Shown here: positions 8,494 to 17,031 of the stretch, one piece after another
Position numbering within the stretch: position 1 is the first letter of the stretch
Layout: the number at the start of each line of letters is the position of its first letter
Origin: Gammaproteobacteria bacterium
Lineage (GTDB): Bacteria > Pseudomonadota > Gammaproteobacteria > Pseudomonadales > Azotimanducaceae
Reading direction: 5' to 3'
NCBI GenBank assembly: GCA_026706665.1
Contig: JAPOYI010000193.1
Coordinates: 1-52,895, forward strand
DNA length: 52,895 bases
Notes under the pieces: generated by a model
What the model was told of the DNA's origin: nothing
The model's database searches: none
Seen by the model: only the letters and a program-made list of their open reading frames with translations
Program-made: the position numbers and the translations under genes

Positions 8494-9525
8494 ATGAGCG
8501 GTGTACACAAGCTGGCGATCGTCGGTTGTGGCGGACACGCCAGATACAACCTTGCGCCGCTATGGCAGGCCATTCCGGAGGTAGAGCCGGTGGGCGCCTG
8601 TGATGTCGCCGCGGACGCGCTGGCCAGCTTTGCGGAAGACTTCGGTGTCGGAAGCACCTATACCGATCTTTCGAGGATGCTGGCGGAACAGAAGCCCGAC
8701 ATCCTGATCGACGCGTCATGGCCCTCTGTCCATCTGCAAAACGTCCTCACGGCTGTGCGGGGCGGGGTTCGAGGCATGATGACTGAAAAGCCGTTCGCCG
8801 TTGACGGCACCGAGGCTGAAGAGATGGTCCGGGCCGCGAAGTCCGCGAACGTGGTCCTGATGGAAGGGCTCATGTTTCACTACCAGCCGCAGATTCTCGC
8901 GGTGAAGCAGCGCATCCTCGAGGGTGCGGTCGGCGAAGTTCGATTTGTGCGCGCGACCTTCTCGTCGCCCATGGTGCCCAGGGGCAACTGGCGCCTCAAC
9001 GCCGAACTCGGGGGCGGCGCGGCCATGGATCTCGGCTGCTACTGCGTAAGCTGCATCCGCTACCTCGTTGGATCCGAACCGCTATCCGTGTCCGTCACTG
9101 GAACGATGGCCGAGGGCACCGAAGCCTGGCAGACACTCATTGGGAGCCTGCATTTTGATGGCGGCGTGACGGCGCAGTTCGACTGCGGCTTCGGTTGGCC
9201 CTGGCGGGTCGCCTACGAAGTGGTCGGCAGCGACGGTGCCATCATGGTCCCGGTGGGCGACTGGTCGATTCCAAAGGAGATCGGCGAGGGTATCGAGACG
9301 CAGTTCACGCTGATACGGGGCGACCCCCATGAAGATTTCCACCAGGAGACCATCAAGGTGGCCGGCGTGAATCCCTACCGCGCCCAGCTTGTGGACCTCT
9401 GCAACGCCCTGTCCGACGGCACGCCGACGCGTCTCACGACCGATGATGCACTCGCAAACATGCGTGTCATCGATGCCATCCATGCGTCCGCCGCCACGGG
9501 ACAGCCGAAGAATATCGTCACATGA
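8494..9525 (+). CDS. Gfo/Idh/MocA family oxidoreductase (copy 1)
   Basis: The 343-residue protein begins with a Rossmann fold (KLAIVGCGGHARY, 6-18). The family's EKP motif is at 98-100 (MMTEKPF) and is followed by the C-terminal alpha/beta domain with GGGAAMDLGCYCVSCIRYL (173-191). The lysine of EKP and the aromatic/Cys-containing D-x-G-x-Y segment are the usual sites of hydride transfer and substrate binding in NAD(P)-dependent sugar or inositol dehydrogenases. ATG 8494 is transcribed away from the CoA-transferase operon. By eye it is less similar to the two other Gfo/Idh proteins of the window (15842 and 26916) than those two are to each other. Substrate unknown. Confidence 0.9.
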   Translation: MSGVHKLAIVGCGGHARYNLAPLWQAIPEVEPVGACDVAADALASFAEDFGVGSTYTDLSRMLAEQKPDILIDASWPSVHLQNVLTAVRGGVRGMMTEKPFAVDGTEAEEMVRAAKSANVVLMEGLMFHYQPQILAVKQRILEGAVGEVRFVRATFSSPMVPRGNWRLNAELGGGAAMDLGCYCVSCIRYLVGSEPLSVSVTGTMAEGTEAWQTLIGSLHFDGGVTAQFDCGFGWPWRVAYEVVGSDGAIMVPVGDWSIPKEIGEGIETQFTLIRGDPHEDFHQETIKVAGVNPYRAQLVDLCNALSDGTPTRLTTDDALANMRVIDAIHASAATGQPKNIVT

Positions 9526-9579
9526 CGTTTGCGAAAGTGCGTCGTCCCGCTGGAGAAACAGACTTCATCGAAATGGTCC

Positions 9580-10266
9580 TCATCGGATGTCCGTTCTTCG
9601 GGGTTCTGGCTCGAAGAAGCCCTCCGATTTAGGCGCGTCAGGCATGAATGCATCAAGGCGTTGCTTGGCCAATGCTTCGAGCCGCTTGGCCTGGGCCCAA
9701 AGGGTCTGCCGAATTCCGGGTTGAACCTTTCGTTCGCTAATGACTCGGGCCAGATTGGCGATTGTGCGAGCGCGGCGAGCGAGCCGGATATCGGGGTGCT
9801 CTCGCTCTCCTCGCGTTTCACCGTCTGGAAGTATCGAGACCCGCACAGACTCTGGCATCCGAACCAAGTCCGCCTTTGGCGGCACCCTTTCGTTCAGCAC
9901 CGCGGAGAATTCCGATTCCTCCAACGCTTTGCAGTAGATCGTGTACTCAGCCCGATCTAGCAGATCTCCCGGATCTTGCCAGAACGGCCACATTTCGATT
10001 TCGGCTACTTCGAATGGGTCGAGCACGTTCATGGCTACGGCATCCGTTCGCTGGTTCGTGAGGTGACGCCGGATTCGCGTTCTAATGCGCTCTCTGGTCT
10101 GGCCAACGTATATCGGTTCACCGTCGTAGTCATAGAACAAATAGACGCCCCACTGGCAATTGCCCACGGATTCCCCGTTGGCATAGGGTGTGTTCAACGC
10201 TCGTTCGACGCCTTCGTAGAGCGCGTCGACGCTCGGGGGTGAATCGGACGAATCAGGCATTGGCAA
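9580..10266 (-). CDS. GIY-YIG type II restriction endonuclease, Eco29kI-like
   Basis: The 228-residue protein has the GIY-YIG nuclease core: GVYLFYDYDGEPIYVGQT (40-57), arginines R58 and R62 in the next helix (RERIRTRIRRH), E108 (LDRAEYTIYCK) as metal ligand and N125 (VLNERVPP). The order GVY / YVG / R / E / N matches Eco29kI-type restriction enzymes rather than homing or repair nucleases. Its start overlaps the end of the cytosine-methylase gene by 14 nt, the compact tandem order expected of this R-M family. Eco29kI relatives recognise CCGCGG; that specificity is only suggested here. It lies tail to tail with the upstream Gfo/Idh gene with a 54-nt gap. Confidence 0.86.
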   Translation of the reverse strand: MPMPDSSDSPPSVDALYEGVERALNTPYANGESVGNCQWGVYLFYDYDGEPIYVGQTRERIRTRIRRHLTNQRTDAVAMNVLDPFEVAEIEMWPFWQDPGDLLDRAEYTIYCKALEESEFSAVLNERVPPKADLVRMPESVRVSILPDGETRGEREHPDIRLARRARTIANLARVISERKVQPGIRQTLWAQAKRLEALAKQRLDAFMPDAPKSEGFFEPEPRRTDIR

Positions 10267-11233
10267 TCAGAATGCAGTTGTCGACCAGCCATTCGATGAC
10301 TGGGACGCATACCGCATCGCCGAAAGCGTACATGGCCTGTCTTGGGGATACCGATTCCCACGACACATTGTTGGCACCTTGAAGGGCCGCGTACTCAGAT
10401 ACGTCCATCCATCGTGCTTCCACGCGACCACTACCGGCTCGAAGCACAGCCTGTCGACCTGATCCACCCGCAGTAGTACGAAGCGCTCCAGCGATCTCAT
10501 CTCTGCGAACTTCCCATACCGCTGTTCCTTTACGTGTCCGGCGGTATGCCCCATGACAAGTCACGCCGTCCTGCCGTCGGTACTTTTCGACCCGGGAGGC
10601 CTGTATGTCCGACAGTGAACCTAGCAGGCACTCCAATCTCTGCGCTTCCCACCAATCAAGGTCGTCTCGCACGATGTCCGACAAACGGCCCTCCTGCTGT
10701 CCGGGGCTTGGGGGAGAAGGAATCAACGGCGGGGTCATGTTCAGGTACCCGATCACAAAGACCCGAAGCCGGCTCTGGGGGACAAAGGACGCTGCATCAA
10801 CGCTAATGTGCTGGACCGCATAGCCGAGATTCGTTAGTTCCCGGACTACGACCTCGAAGTCCTTGCCATTGTTGACGGTAAGGAACCCTGGCACGTTCTC
10901 CAAGACGACAAACGAGGGCGTCTTTGGCATCTCGTCGAGTATGCGAAGAAATTCGAAAACGACGCCGGAACGAGTGCCGTTCAATCCGGCTCGATAGCCT
11001 GCGAGGGATAGGTCGACGCAGGGAAAGGATGCCGTGGCTAAATCTACTGACGGAATTTGCGTTCCGCCCAAGTCGCTAATGTCGCCGAGGTGGAACTCGT
11101 CGGATCCCCAATTCTCCCGATATAACGCAGCCTTGGTGTTGTCTATGTCGTTCGCGAAGACCGTTTCGATACCGCACCGCTCAATTCCCGCCCGCATTAG
11201 CCCCATGCCGGCAAAGAACTCTGCCGCCTTCAT
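10253..11233 (-). CDS. DNA (cytosine-5)-methyltransferase of a type II R-M system
   Basis: From ATG 11233 the protein has 326 residues and shows the C5-methylase motifs in order: I, AAEFFAGMGLMRAG (3-16); IV, SFPCVDLSLAG with catalytic C72; VI, LENVPG (111-116); VIII, QSRLRVFVIG (153-162); a variable target-recognition stretch (about 180-290); and X, FGDAVCVPVIEWL near the end. A further upstream ATG at 11362 adds 43 residues without family features. The downstream nuclease overlaps by 14 nt, so the two form one unit; methylase-first order lets protection precede cleavage. No separate controller (C) protein gene is visible. Confidence 0.9.
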   Translation of the reverse strand: MKAAEFFAGMGLMRAGIERCGIETVFANDIDNTKAALYRENWGSDEFHLGDISDLGGTQIPSVDLATASFPCVDLSLAGYRAGLNGTRSGVVFEFLRILDEMPKTPSFVVLENVPGFLTVNNGKDFEVVVRELTNLGYAVQHISVDAASFVPQSRLRVFVIGYLNMTPPLIPSPPSPGQQEGRLSDIVRDDLDWWEAQRLECLLGSLSDIQASRVEKYRRQDGVTCHGAYRRTRKGTAVWEVRRDEIAGALRTTAGGSGRQAVLRAGSGRVEARWMDVSEYAALQGANNVSWESVSPRQAMYAFGDAVCVPVIEWLVDNCILIANA

Positions 11234-11350
11234 GCCGCAGCAGCGGGGTTTGGTCGCTGATTTGCTGATACTGCCGACGTCCTGCCTGGTGGGCTGTGAA
11301 GAACATTCCTGATCGTCACAGCCTTGGTCGATTCGACAATCAATTGACGC

Positions 11351-12245
11351 ATGGATGGACATACAGTGTCAAGAGGGTTGGCTAGCCTTTTTCTGCTCCG
11401 CGCAGAATATTTCGAAATAGTCCTGCTCGGAAAGATCGGCTGCGCGGTCCTGGCGTTGTTGGTCGAGCACGTGATCGAGGAGCTGCTTGTTATCGTCTAC
11501 ATCTTCAATTTCATCGATCATCAGATCGTTGCGATCCTGGCCGAGGAGATCAAGGCCGACATCGTCATCTCCGATGCACAGATCGGTTTCCTGTATGGCA
11601 CGGCTTTCGCGGTGTTCTACGCTCTCTTCGGTATTCCGCTAGGCAAGCTGGCGGACACCTGGATGCGGAAGAATCTCATTGCTGTCGGGCTGGGATTCTG
11701 GAGCCTGATGACGGCACTTTCCGGCTCCGGCACGCAGCTTTGCCGCGCTGGCCACCTATCGCGTAGGCGTGGGCATCGGGGAGGCGAGCGCAACGCCGCC
11801 AGCCTTCTCGATGCTGTCGGACTACTTTCCGCCCAGGTTGCGGGCAACTGTGCTGGGCATCTATTCCAGCGGTATCTACATCGGTGCCGGCATCGGTATC
11901 TTTCTCGGCGGATGGATCGTCGACGGATGGAATTCCGCTTACCCGGATCCCGGCCTCGCGCCGTTCGGCCTGCGGGGCTGGCAGGCAGCGTACCTGGCCG
12001 TCGGCGAAGCGCTGCGTTCGAGCCTGATGCTCTCGATACTGTCGCTGGTGGTTCCGCTCGTGCTCCTGCTGCTGTTGCTCAAAAGGCTGGGTCCGGCGGA
12101 AGCGAACCGGATCGAGCGCGCCCGGGCGGCGGGCGAGGTGATCCCAGAGGACGACAGATGCCGTTGCTCCTTGCCAACTCCCTACTCGAACGGCACATTA
12201 GTCGTAAGCAAGGAAGATGTTTGCCGATGTTTGAGTCTGTATTGA
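11351..12245 (+). pseudogene. Broken MFS transporter
   Basis: Sequence in one frame reads as an MFS N-terminus (YIFNFIDHQIVAILAEEI, then DAQIGFLYGTAFAVFYALFG and IPLGKLADTWMRKNLIAVG), up to about 11735. It then continues one base out of frame as SFAALATYRVGVGIGEA, SATPPAFSMLSDYFPPRLRA and IYIGAGIGIFLGGWIVDG. After AAYLAVG (about 12000) the sequence jumps to what looks like the last transmembrane helix and tail (SILSLVVPLVLLLLLLKRL), so roughly half the transporter is missing. There is therefore a frameshift near 11725-11745 plus a large internal deletion. The frame then runs into an antitoxin gene. The divergent methylase start lies on the other side. Confidence 0.75.
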
Positions 12246-12475
12246 CTGCCAAGGGCAAGACCACAATCCCAAAGCCGGTTCAAGATGCCTTGGGCGTTAA
12301 TTCCGGCGACCGTATCCGCTATGTCATGTCGGATGGGGAGGTACGTATCTTTGCCGTCCGTCCAAACGGTGGGCTGTTCGGGACGTTGAAGCACGACGGC
12401 CCCCCGGTGACATTGGCTGAAATGGAGCGAGCTATCGTTGACGGCGCCAAGCGATCATGCGGTCGAACCCAATGA
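12227..12475 (+). CDS. SpoVT/AbrB-type (MazE/PrlF-like) antitoxin, orphan
   Basis: The 82-residue protein has an N-terminal swapped-hairpin AbrB domain: MFESVLTAKGKTTIPKPVQD, then ALGVNSGDRIRYVMSDGEVRI. A C-terminal tail with GPPVTLAEMERAI is typical of antitoxins that wrap a toxin. ATG 12227 follows AGGAAG (12211-12216) with slightly long spacing. Such genes are normally followed directly by a PIN or YhaV toxin, but the sequence after 12475 reads as a HEAT-repeat remnant with no toxin. It is therefore either a solitary regulator or what is left of a toxin-antitoxin pair that landed in the MFS gene. Confidence 0.68.
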   Translation: MFESVLTAKGKTTIPKPVQDALGVNSGDRIRYVMSDGEVRIFAVRPNGGLFGTLKHDGPPVTLAEMERAIVDGAKRSCGRTQ

Positions 12476-12874
12476 GTGACGCTCCCATCCTGCTCTGCCG
12501 AAGCCATCGGTGCGGTCGGACAGGCGAGCGCGGAGGTGCCGGTCGAACTGGTTGACGGGCCTGGAGACGACGACGCACTTGTCAGGCAGTACGCCGCGAT
12601 ATCGGTCGGGCGACTCGGTGCGCGGGCCGGGGCGCTGCCCCGAGTCGTGGACGCGCTCAAGGAGAATCTCGTCCACGGCCATCATCATGTGCGAGGCTGG
12701 TCCATCGAGGCGCTGCGCCGGTTGGGCACCGCGGAGGCCCTCAACGCCGCCGTCGATTACCTGGTGACGGCGCGCTGGGATTTCGCGCCGTGGTCTGGAG
12801 AACCCTGGGAATACGACCTGAAACGCGCGCCGACCCGGGGCCGGCACTTGCTCCTCAACTCCTGGGACCCCTGA
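12476..12874 (+). pseudogene. HEAT-repeat C-terminal fragment (PhyH-HEAT-like remnant)
   Basis: About 130 codons read as HEAT repeats: AIGAVGQASAEVPVELV, then DALVRQYAAISVGRLGARA, then HVRGWSIEALRRLG. The ending AVDYLVTARWDFAP resembles the ending ALDYLKTHRWDHTLAN of the PhyH-HEAT fusion proteins elsewhere in the window. No dioxygenase domain precedes it and no good start codon or ribosome site is seen, so it is best read as the 3' remnant of a related fusion gene. A short independent gene is less likely. It sits between the orphan antitoxin and the DUF4143 ATPase gene, adding to the evidence that 11351-12874 is rearranged. Confidence 0.55.
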
Positions 12875-12934
12875 TGGCGGCGGGCACCGGACCCGCACCC
12901 TGAAGGCGCATCCTGCAATACTCGTGGCGAGGTC

Positions 12935-14614
12935 TCATGCGTGTGGGCGGTACTCCAGCAGGGCTGACCGGCCCGTAGCGTCGATGATCCGTACCAGCAT
13001 TTCTACTCCTTCGGCGTCGGTCAGACGCAGGTCTTCTCCCAGCGCAAAGGTGACCGGCTGCGCCTCACCGTCGTTGACGGCGATATTGGATGCATACAGA
13101 TAGGTTCTGTCCAGTGTATCCCTGATGGGATTCAACCTCCCTGCCAAACCGGGAACATACCCCGTTTCCTCCGGGAAAATGACTGCGCCGCCGCGTGCCA
13201 GCGTGTCGAGATCGACATGCAACATGCGTTCGGCGGGGATCCAGTCGTGCTCGATGTGTGCGCAAAACCCGTTTGCTGCCACGTAGACAGTCATCGGCAG
13301 ATGAAGCGAATGTAGATCGAGGGTGACCTCGCCACTCTCGTCGGTGATCCTGTGCCTCCAGGTCTTGTTCGGGAACAGCGCAAGAACTTCGGCGCCGGCA
13401 ACCGGGCGGCCACTCGAGAACACGGAAACGGAGTGTTCGCGGTCTGGCAGGCATGCCGCGCGCAGCATTGACCAAGGTGTGAGCCGCCCCTCTTCGCGTT
13501 TCTGGAACTGGTCGCCGCCATAGGCGACCGTGGCATCGAAATCCGAGGACGTGTCGGCAAAGTGCCGTCGAACGCGCCGGATACCGTCAAACAAACTGGA
13601 GGATGCCGTCGTTGAAGACTTGGCTTCGATCAGCGAAAGACCTGCCGGTCGGTCGATGACGAGATCTACCTCGGCACCGTTACTATCCCGGTAAAACGAA
13701 ACGCCGCCCGTCAGTCCGCGGTTCGTCCGGTGCTTAAGCATCTCCGATACGACCCAGGTTTCGAAGATCGGCCCCCGCAAGTGATGCGAGTGAAGCTGCT
13801 CTGGCTGCCGGATGCCCAGGAGCCAGCAGACCAGGCCGGTATCGTAGAAGTAGAGCTTCGGCATCTTGACCAGCCGCTTGCGCGGGTGCGCATGAAACGC
13901 CGGTAAGCGAAAGACGATGAAACTCGCCTCCAGCACGCTCAACCAGGCTTTGGCCGTCGGCTGTGAAATGCCGCAATCTCCCGCCAACGTCGAATAGTTG
14001 AGCAACTGCCCGGTGCGACCGGCACACAGTTCGACGAAACGTTGAAACGTCGCGAGATCGCCAACATTCGTAATTGTCCTGACGTCGCGTTCGAGATAGG
14101 TGGCGACATAGGAGCGCAACCAGTCAGACGGGTTGAGCCCTCTGTCAAAGATGCGGGGATAGCCGCCCGCGAAGAGCGTCTCTTCGAGGTTCGATGGATG
14201 CCCCTCAAAACGCGTGACCTCGCCTCGAGTAAGCGGCAGAAGGTTGTGCACCTCCGTTCTGCCAGCCAGGGATTGGCTGATTGACTCCAGGAGAGACAGA
14301 TTCTGCGAGCCGCTGAGAATCCAGCGCCCTGGGGTCGGATCGTCGTCGATGACGCCCTGCAGGTAGGAGAGCAGATCCGGGACACGCTGCACTTCGTCGA
14401 GGATGGCGCCCTCCGGGAACTGGGCCAGGAATGCCCGGGGGTCTTCGGTTGCGAAGAGGCGTTCGTCCGGCGCTTCCAGGGTCACGTACGGGCGTTGCGG
14501 GAACACGGCCCGGCAAAGCATGGTCTTGCCGCTTTGCCGCGGCCCGGTAAGCGTTACGGCGGGGGCTTGAGTGGCGGCCCGAACCAACTTGGGTGCAAGA
14601 TCCCGGACAATCAT
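12935..14614 (-). CDS. AAA ATPase / DUF4143 protein with extra C-terminal beta-sandwich extension
   Basis: This 559-residue protein has Walker A GPRQSGKT (24-31), Walker B ILDEVQ (71-76) and sensor SGSQN (101-105). A winged-helix region (about 205-235) and a DUF4143 domain follow, with a PD-(D/E)xK-like site: D317 in AEVDLVI and E330-x-K332 in LIEAK. Most ATPase-DUF4143 proteins end near residue 390. This one continues for about 165 residues, starting with a carboxypeptidase-regulatory-like sandwich (SVSVFSSGRPVAGAEVLA, 395-475) and ending in a second small module with GRSALLEYRPHA. The role of the family is not settled; phage defence or toxin-like activity has been proposed for some members. 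A 13-nt palindrome lies upstream of its start. Confidence 0.85.
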   Translation of the reverse strand: MIVRDLAPKLVRAATQAPAVTLTGPRQSGKTMLCRAVFPQRPYVTLEAPDERLFATEDPRAFLAQFPEGAILDEVQRVPDLLSYLQGVIDDDPTPGRWILSGSQNLSLLESISQSLAGRTEVHNLLPLTRGEVTRFEGHPSNLEETLFAGGYPRIFDRGLNPSDWLRSYVATYLERDVRTITNVGDLATFQRFVELCAGRTGQLLNYSTLAGDCGISQPTAKAWLSVLEASFIVFRLPAFHAHPRKRLVKMPKLYFYDTGLVCWLLGIRQPEQLHSHHLRGPIFETWVVSEMLKHRTNRGLTGGVSFYRDSNGAEVDLVIDRPAGLSLIEAKSSTTASSSLFDGIRRVRRHFADTSSDFDATVAYGGDQFQKREEGRLTPWSMLRAACLPDREHSVSVFSSGRPVAGAEVLALFPNKTWRHRITDESGEVTLDLHSLHLPMTVYVAANGFCAHIEHDWIPAERMLHVDLDTLARGGAVIFPEETGYVPGLAGRLNPIRDTLDRTYLYASNIAVNDGEAQPVTFALGEDLRLTDAEGVEMLVRIIDATGRSALLEYRPHA

Positions 14615-14635
14615 CGTGGAGGGACCTTAGCACCA

Positions 14636-14648
14636 AATTAGGCTAATT
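14636..14648. promoter_or_regulatory. 13-nt palindrome upstream of DUF4143 ATPase gene
   Basis: AATTAG and CTAATT flank a single G, 22 nt upstream of the ATPase start (14614). The surrounding stretch (14632-14690) is AT-rich compared with the rest of the window, as expected for a promoter. It is a candidate operator; no regulator can be assigned. Confidence 0.4.
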
Positions 14649-14708
14649 CAAAATCCAGCTTTCATTTGGCCTAGTCCTAAAACCTCTGATGGCAGCGACA
14701 GAGGGGCA

Positions 14709-15728
14709 TTACGCGTAGAGGTCTTTCGCGCGTCCGCCCCCGTACTCATTCGCGTAGGCCGAAATGTACTTCTCGGCATACGCGGCTTTTTCGGCCCGGT
14801 CTTCCTCGGTGTGGTAGCCGGGGATGACCGACTGCTGCGTCAGGATCGCGAACCGCGTGGAGTTGCGATCCAGCGTTTCCTGCGGAATCTTGCCGATGAA
14901 GTCCTCGAGCGTTCGGATGTACGGTCGGACCATGTAGTTGGTGACGCTTACCCGGAGCCCCGGAGCCCTGCGATTGAACGCGCCGTGCCAGAGGTTGCCG
15001 TGCCAGACGATCAGCGAGCCGGCCTTGCCCTCGACAGGCACCGCCTGCGCGTTGCCGAATTCGCCGGGGTTGGCCGGCACGACGCACTCGGCGCCCATCG
15101 GATGGCGGCACCACTTGTGGCTGCCTGGCACCACCGCCGTGCCGCCGTTCTCACGGTTGAAGTCGGTCAACCAGTACGTGCTCTGGCACACGACGGACTG
15201 CTGCGTCAGCGGTGACGCCATCGGGTTGTCCGTGTGCAGCCGGAACGTGGTCTCGTTGGGGCCTTTCATCCAGCAGGCCATGGTCGAAAGCACCGCGTTG
15301 TAGCCGCAGAGGTAGGTCGCCAGCGCGAGCAGGACGGGGTTCATCAGGGACTCTTCGAACACCGGGTTCTCAAGCAGGAGGGAGTGCATCACGTCACCGA
15401 TCGGGGAGTCGCGATCCTCGCTGTTGGCGCCCCGCATGCGGCTCTTGGGTCGCCCTTTCTTGACCGGGGCGGACATCGACTGCACCTGCATGTGCGCGTG
15501 GGTGGAGCCGGTCTCGAGATCGGGCCGCTCGCCATTGCGCCGCTCGGCGATATCAAGCATGGCTTCGAGCATCCGGCCGGCGAGGCCGTTGGGGCTCGCG
15601 ATCTCGGGCGGAACGATGGTGTAGCCGTAGGCGTCAAGATCGGCGACATGGGACTGCAAGCCGAGTTCGCAGATGTCGTTCCATGCGCGGTCGAGGCCGG
15701 TCTCCAGGTTGGTCGCTGCTTCTGCCAT
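14709..15728 (-). CDS. Phytanoyl-CoA dioxygenase-like Fe(II)/2-oxoglutarate oxygenase (stand-alone family, copy 1)
   Basis: This is a 339-residue protein from ATG 15728, which is preceded by GGGGGAGAAAG. The iron-binding facial triad is visible as H165-x-D167 (FRLHTD) and distal H248 (WHGNLWHGAFN), with R259 (PGLRVSV) for 2-oxoglutarate. PGSHKWCRHP (201-210) is the usual PhyH landmark. Expected chemistry is hydroxylation with O2 and 2-oxoglutarate; the substrate is unknown. It is a clear paralogue of the genes at 43445 and 44636, sharing the RAWN/DICELGL...VADLDAYGY opening. It diverges from a Gfo/Idh-LLM operon across a 113-nt region holding both promoters. Confidence 0.88.
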   Translation of the reverse strand: MAEAATNLETGLDRAWNDICELGLQSHVADLDAYGYTIVPPEIASPNGLAGRMLEAMLDIAERRNGERPDLETGSTHAHMQVQSMSAPVKKGRPKSRMRGANSEDRDSPIGDVMHSLLLENPVFEESLMNPVLLALATYLCGYNAVLSTMACWMKGPNETTFRLHTDNPMASPLTQQSVVCQSTYWLTDFNRENGGTAVVPGSHKWCRHPMGAECVVPANPGEFGNAQAVPVEGKAGSLIVWHGNLWHGAFNRRAPGLRVSVTNYMVRPYIRTLEDFIGKIPQETLDRNSTRFAILTQQSVIPGYHTEEDRAEKAAYAEKYISAYANEYGGGRAKDLYA

Positions 15729-15756
15729 GACACTTTCTCCCCCGGTGCCTTGGGGA

Positions 15757-15768
15757 CATTCTACGCCT
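15757..15768 (-). promoter_or_regulatory. Predicted -10 element shared by the stand-alone PhyH paralogues
   Basis: On the minus strand this reads AGGCGTAGAATG, with hexamer TAGAAT ending 29 nt before the start codon. The same GGCGTAGA(A/T)TG string occurs at nearly the same distance upstream of the paralogues at 43445 and 44636. No good -35 box is seen. The conservation supports a promoter or a regulator site. Confidence 0.5.
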
Positions 15769-15805
15769 GCCCGTGAGACCCCGCGATCACTCGATCCGGG
15801 GCAAT

Positions 15806-15818
15806 CGGTTATTCTTCC
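15806..15818 (+). promoter_or_regulatory. Motif CGGTTATTCTTCC upstream of Gfo/Idh copy 2
   Basis: The identical 13-mer occurs on the minus strand at 28064-28076 in front of Gfo/Idh copy 3, at a similar distance from the start (23 nt here, 29 nt there), although the rest of the leaders differ. A related GTTATCCTT lies upstream of copy 1. It is probably a -10 region or a shared operator. Confidence 0.45.
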
Positions 15819-15841
15819 TGACCGAAGATGGAGGGGGAAAG

Positions 15842-16981
15842 ATGTCCGAGCCCATGAGAGTCGGCCTGGTCGGTACCGGGGGCATTTCCAATCGGCACAT
15901 GAACGCGTACCTCGCGCATCCGGAGCGGGTGCATCTCGTGGCGGTATGCGACATCGTCGAGTCCCGGGCGCAGGAGTACGCCGAGAAAGCGGGCGTCGAG
16001 TCGATCTACCTGGACTACGGGGAAATGCTGCGCAAAGCCGATATCGATGCGGTCGATGTCTGCACCAGTCACGACCTGCACGCGCCGCAGGCCGTTGCCG
16101 CCGCGCAAGCCGGCAAGCATGTGCTCGTCGAGAAGGCAATGGCCCATACGATTCAGGGCTGCCGGGACATGATCGAAGCCGCCGAGATTTCGGGCGTGAC
16201 GCTGATGGTCGCGCAGCACCTGCGATACTCGCCGGAAGCGCCCGCAGTGAAACGCTTCATCGACGAGGGCCACATCGGCGAGGTGCAGGCGGTCCGGACA
16301 CACGCGATCATGGGTGGCGGTCGCCGCCCCCGCAAAAGCTGGATGAGCGACGGTAAACATGGCGGCGGCATCCTGATGGTCAACTCTGTCCACCACCTGG
16401 ACCTGCTGCGCTATTACGTCGGCGACGTCAAGCGGGTGAACGGGATCTGCAGGACCATAGAGTCTCAGATGGCGAATGGCGCAGAGGACCTGTTCTTCGC
16501 GACCCTCGAATTCGAAAGCGGGGTCATAGGCGATGTGTACGGCAACTGGACGACGCGCTTGGCGCCCGAGGGTATGTCGTACATGGTCTACGGCAGCAGG
16601 GGCTCGCTGCACTCGACGCCGCCATTGCCCGAAAATGCCAGGGGGGTCAACCAGTTCGGGCCCATCATGTTCGCCCTCAAGACCGAGGAGAAAGACCGGA
16701 TCCGCGCGCAGCTCCCGGTCATGCAGGCGGCGGGTGAAGAGTTTTCCGCCGAGCGGGTTCGGGAGTTGCTGGATCCGGGCTTCGAGCCGCTCCCCACGAG
16801 GGAGGGCGATCAACCCAGCACCGACTTCTTCATCAACGAGATCCTGCACTGGGAAGAGTGCTGCAGGACGGGCGCGGAGCCCATCAGCAGCGGGCGGGAC
16901 AACCTCGGGACGATGAAGATCATCTTCGGCATCCTCGAATCGTCCCGGACGGGCAGGACCATCGACCTGGACGACCTTTAG
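15842..16981 (+). CDS. Gfo/Idh/MocA family oxidoreductase (copy 2)
   Basis: The 379-residue protein starts at ATG 15842 behind GGAGGGGGAAAG; an upstream ATG at 15773 is ignored. It shows the Rossmann loop GLVGTGGISNRH (8-19), EK at 97-98 (VLVEKAMAH), AQHLRYSP, and the catalytic-domain segment GGGILMVNSVHHLDLLRYY (174-192). H184/H185 and D187 are candidates for substrate binding. This VEKAMAH / NSVHHLD subtype differs from the usual EKP form and is shared only with copy 3 at 26916. An NAD(P)-dependent oxidation or reduction of a polyol-, sugar- or imine-type compound is expected. The LLM gene 50 nt downstream is probably in the same operon. Confidence 0.9.
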   Translation: MSEPMRVGLVGTGGISNRHMNAYLAHPERVHLVAVCDIVESRAQEYAEKAGVESIYLDYGEMLRKADIDAVDVCTSHDLHAPQAVAAAQAGKHVLVEKAMAHTIQGCRDMIEAAEISGVTLMVAQHLRYSPEAPAVKRFIDEGHIGEVQAVRTHAIMGGGRRPRKSWMSDGKHGGGILMVNSVHHLDLLRYYVGDVKRVNGICRTIESQMANGAEDLFFATLEFESGVIGDVYGNWTTRLAPEGMSYMVYGSRGSLHSTPPLPENARGVNQFGPIMFALKTEEKDRIRAQLPVMQAAGEEFSAERVRELLDPGFEPLPTREGDQPSTDFFINEILHWEECCRTGAEPISSGRDNLGTMKIIFGILESSRTGRTIDLDDL

Positions 16982-17031
16982 GCCGCAACCCGGTCCCGTG
17001 TCTCACCAATCTTTCAAGACAGGCTAATTCC

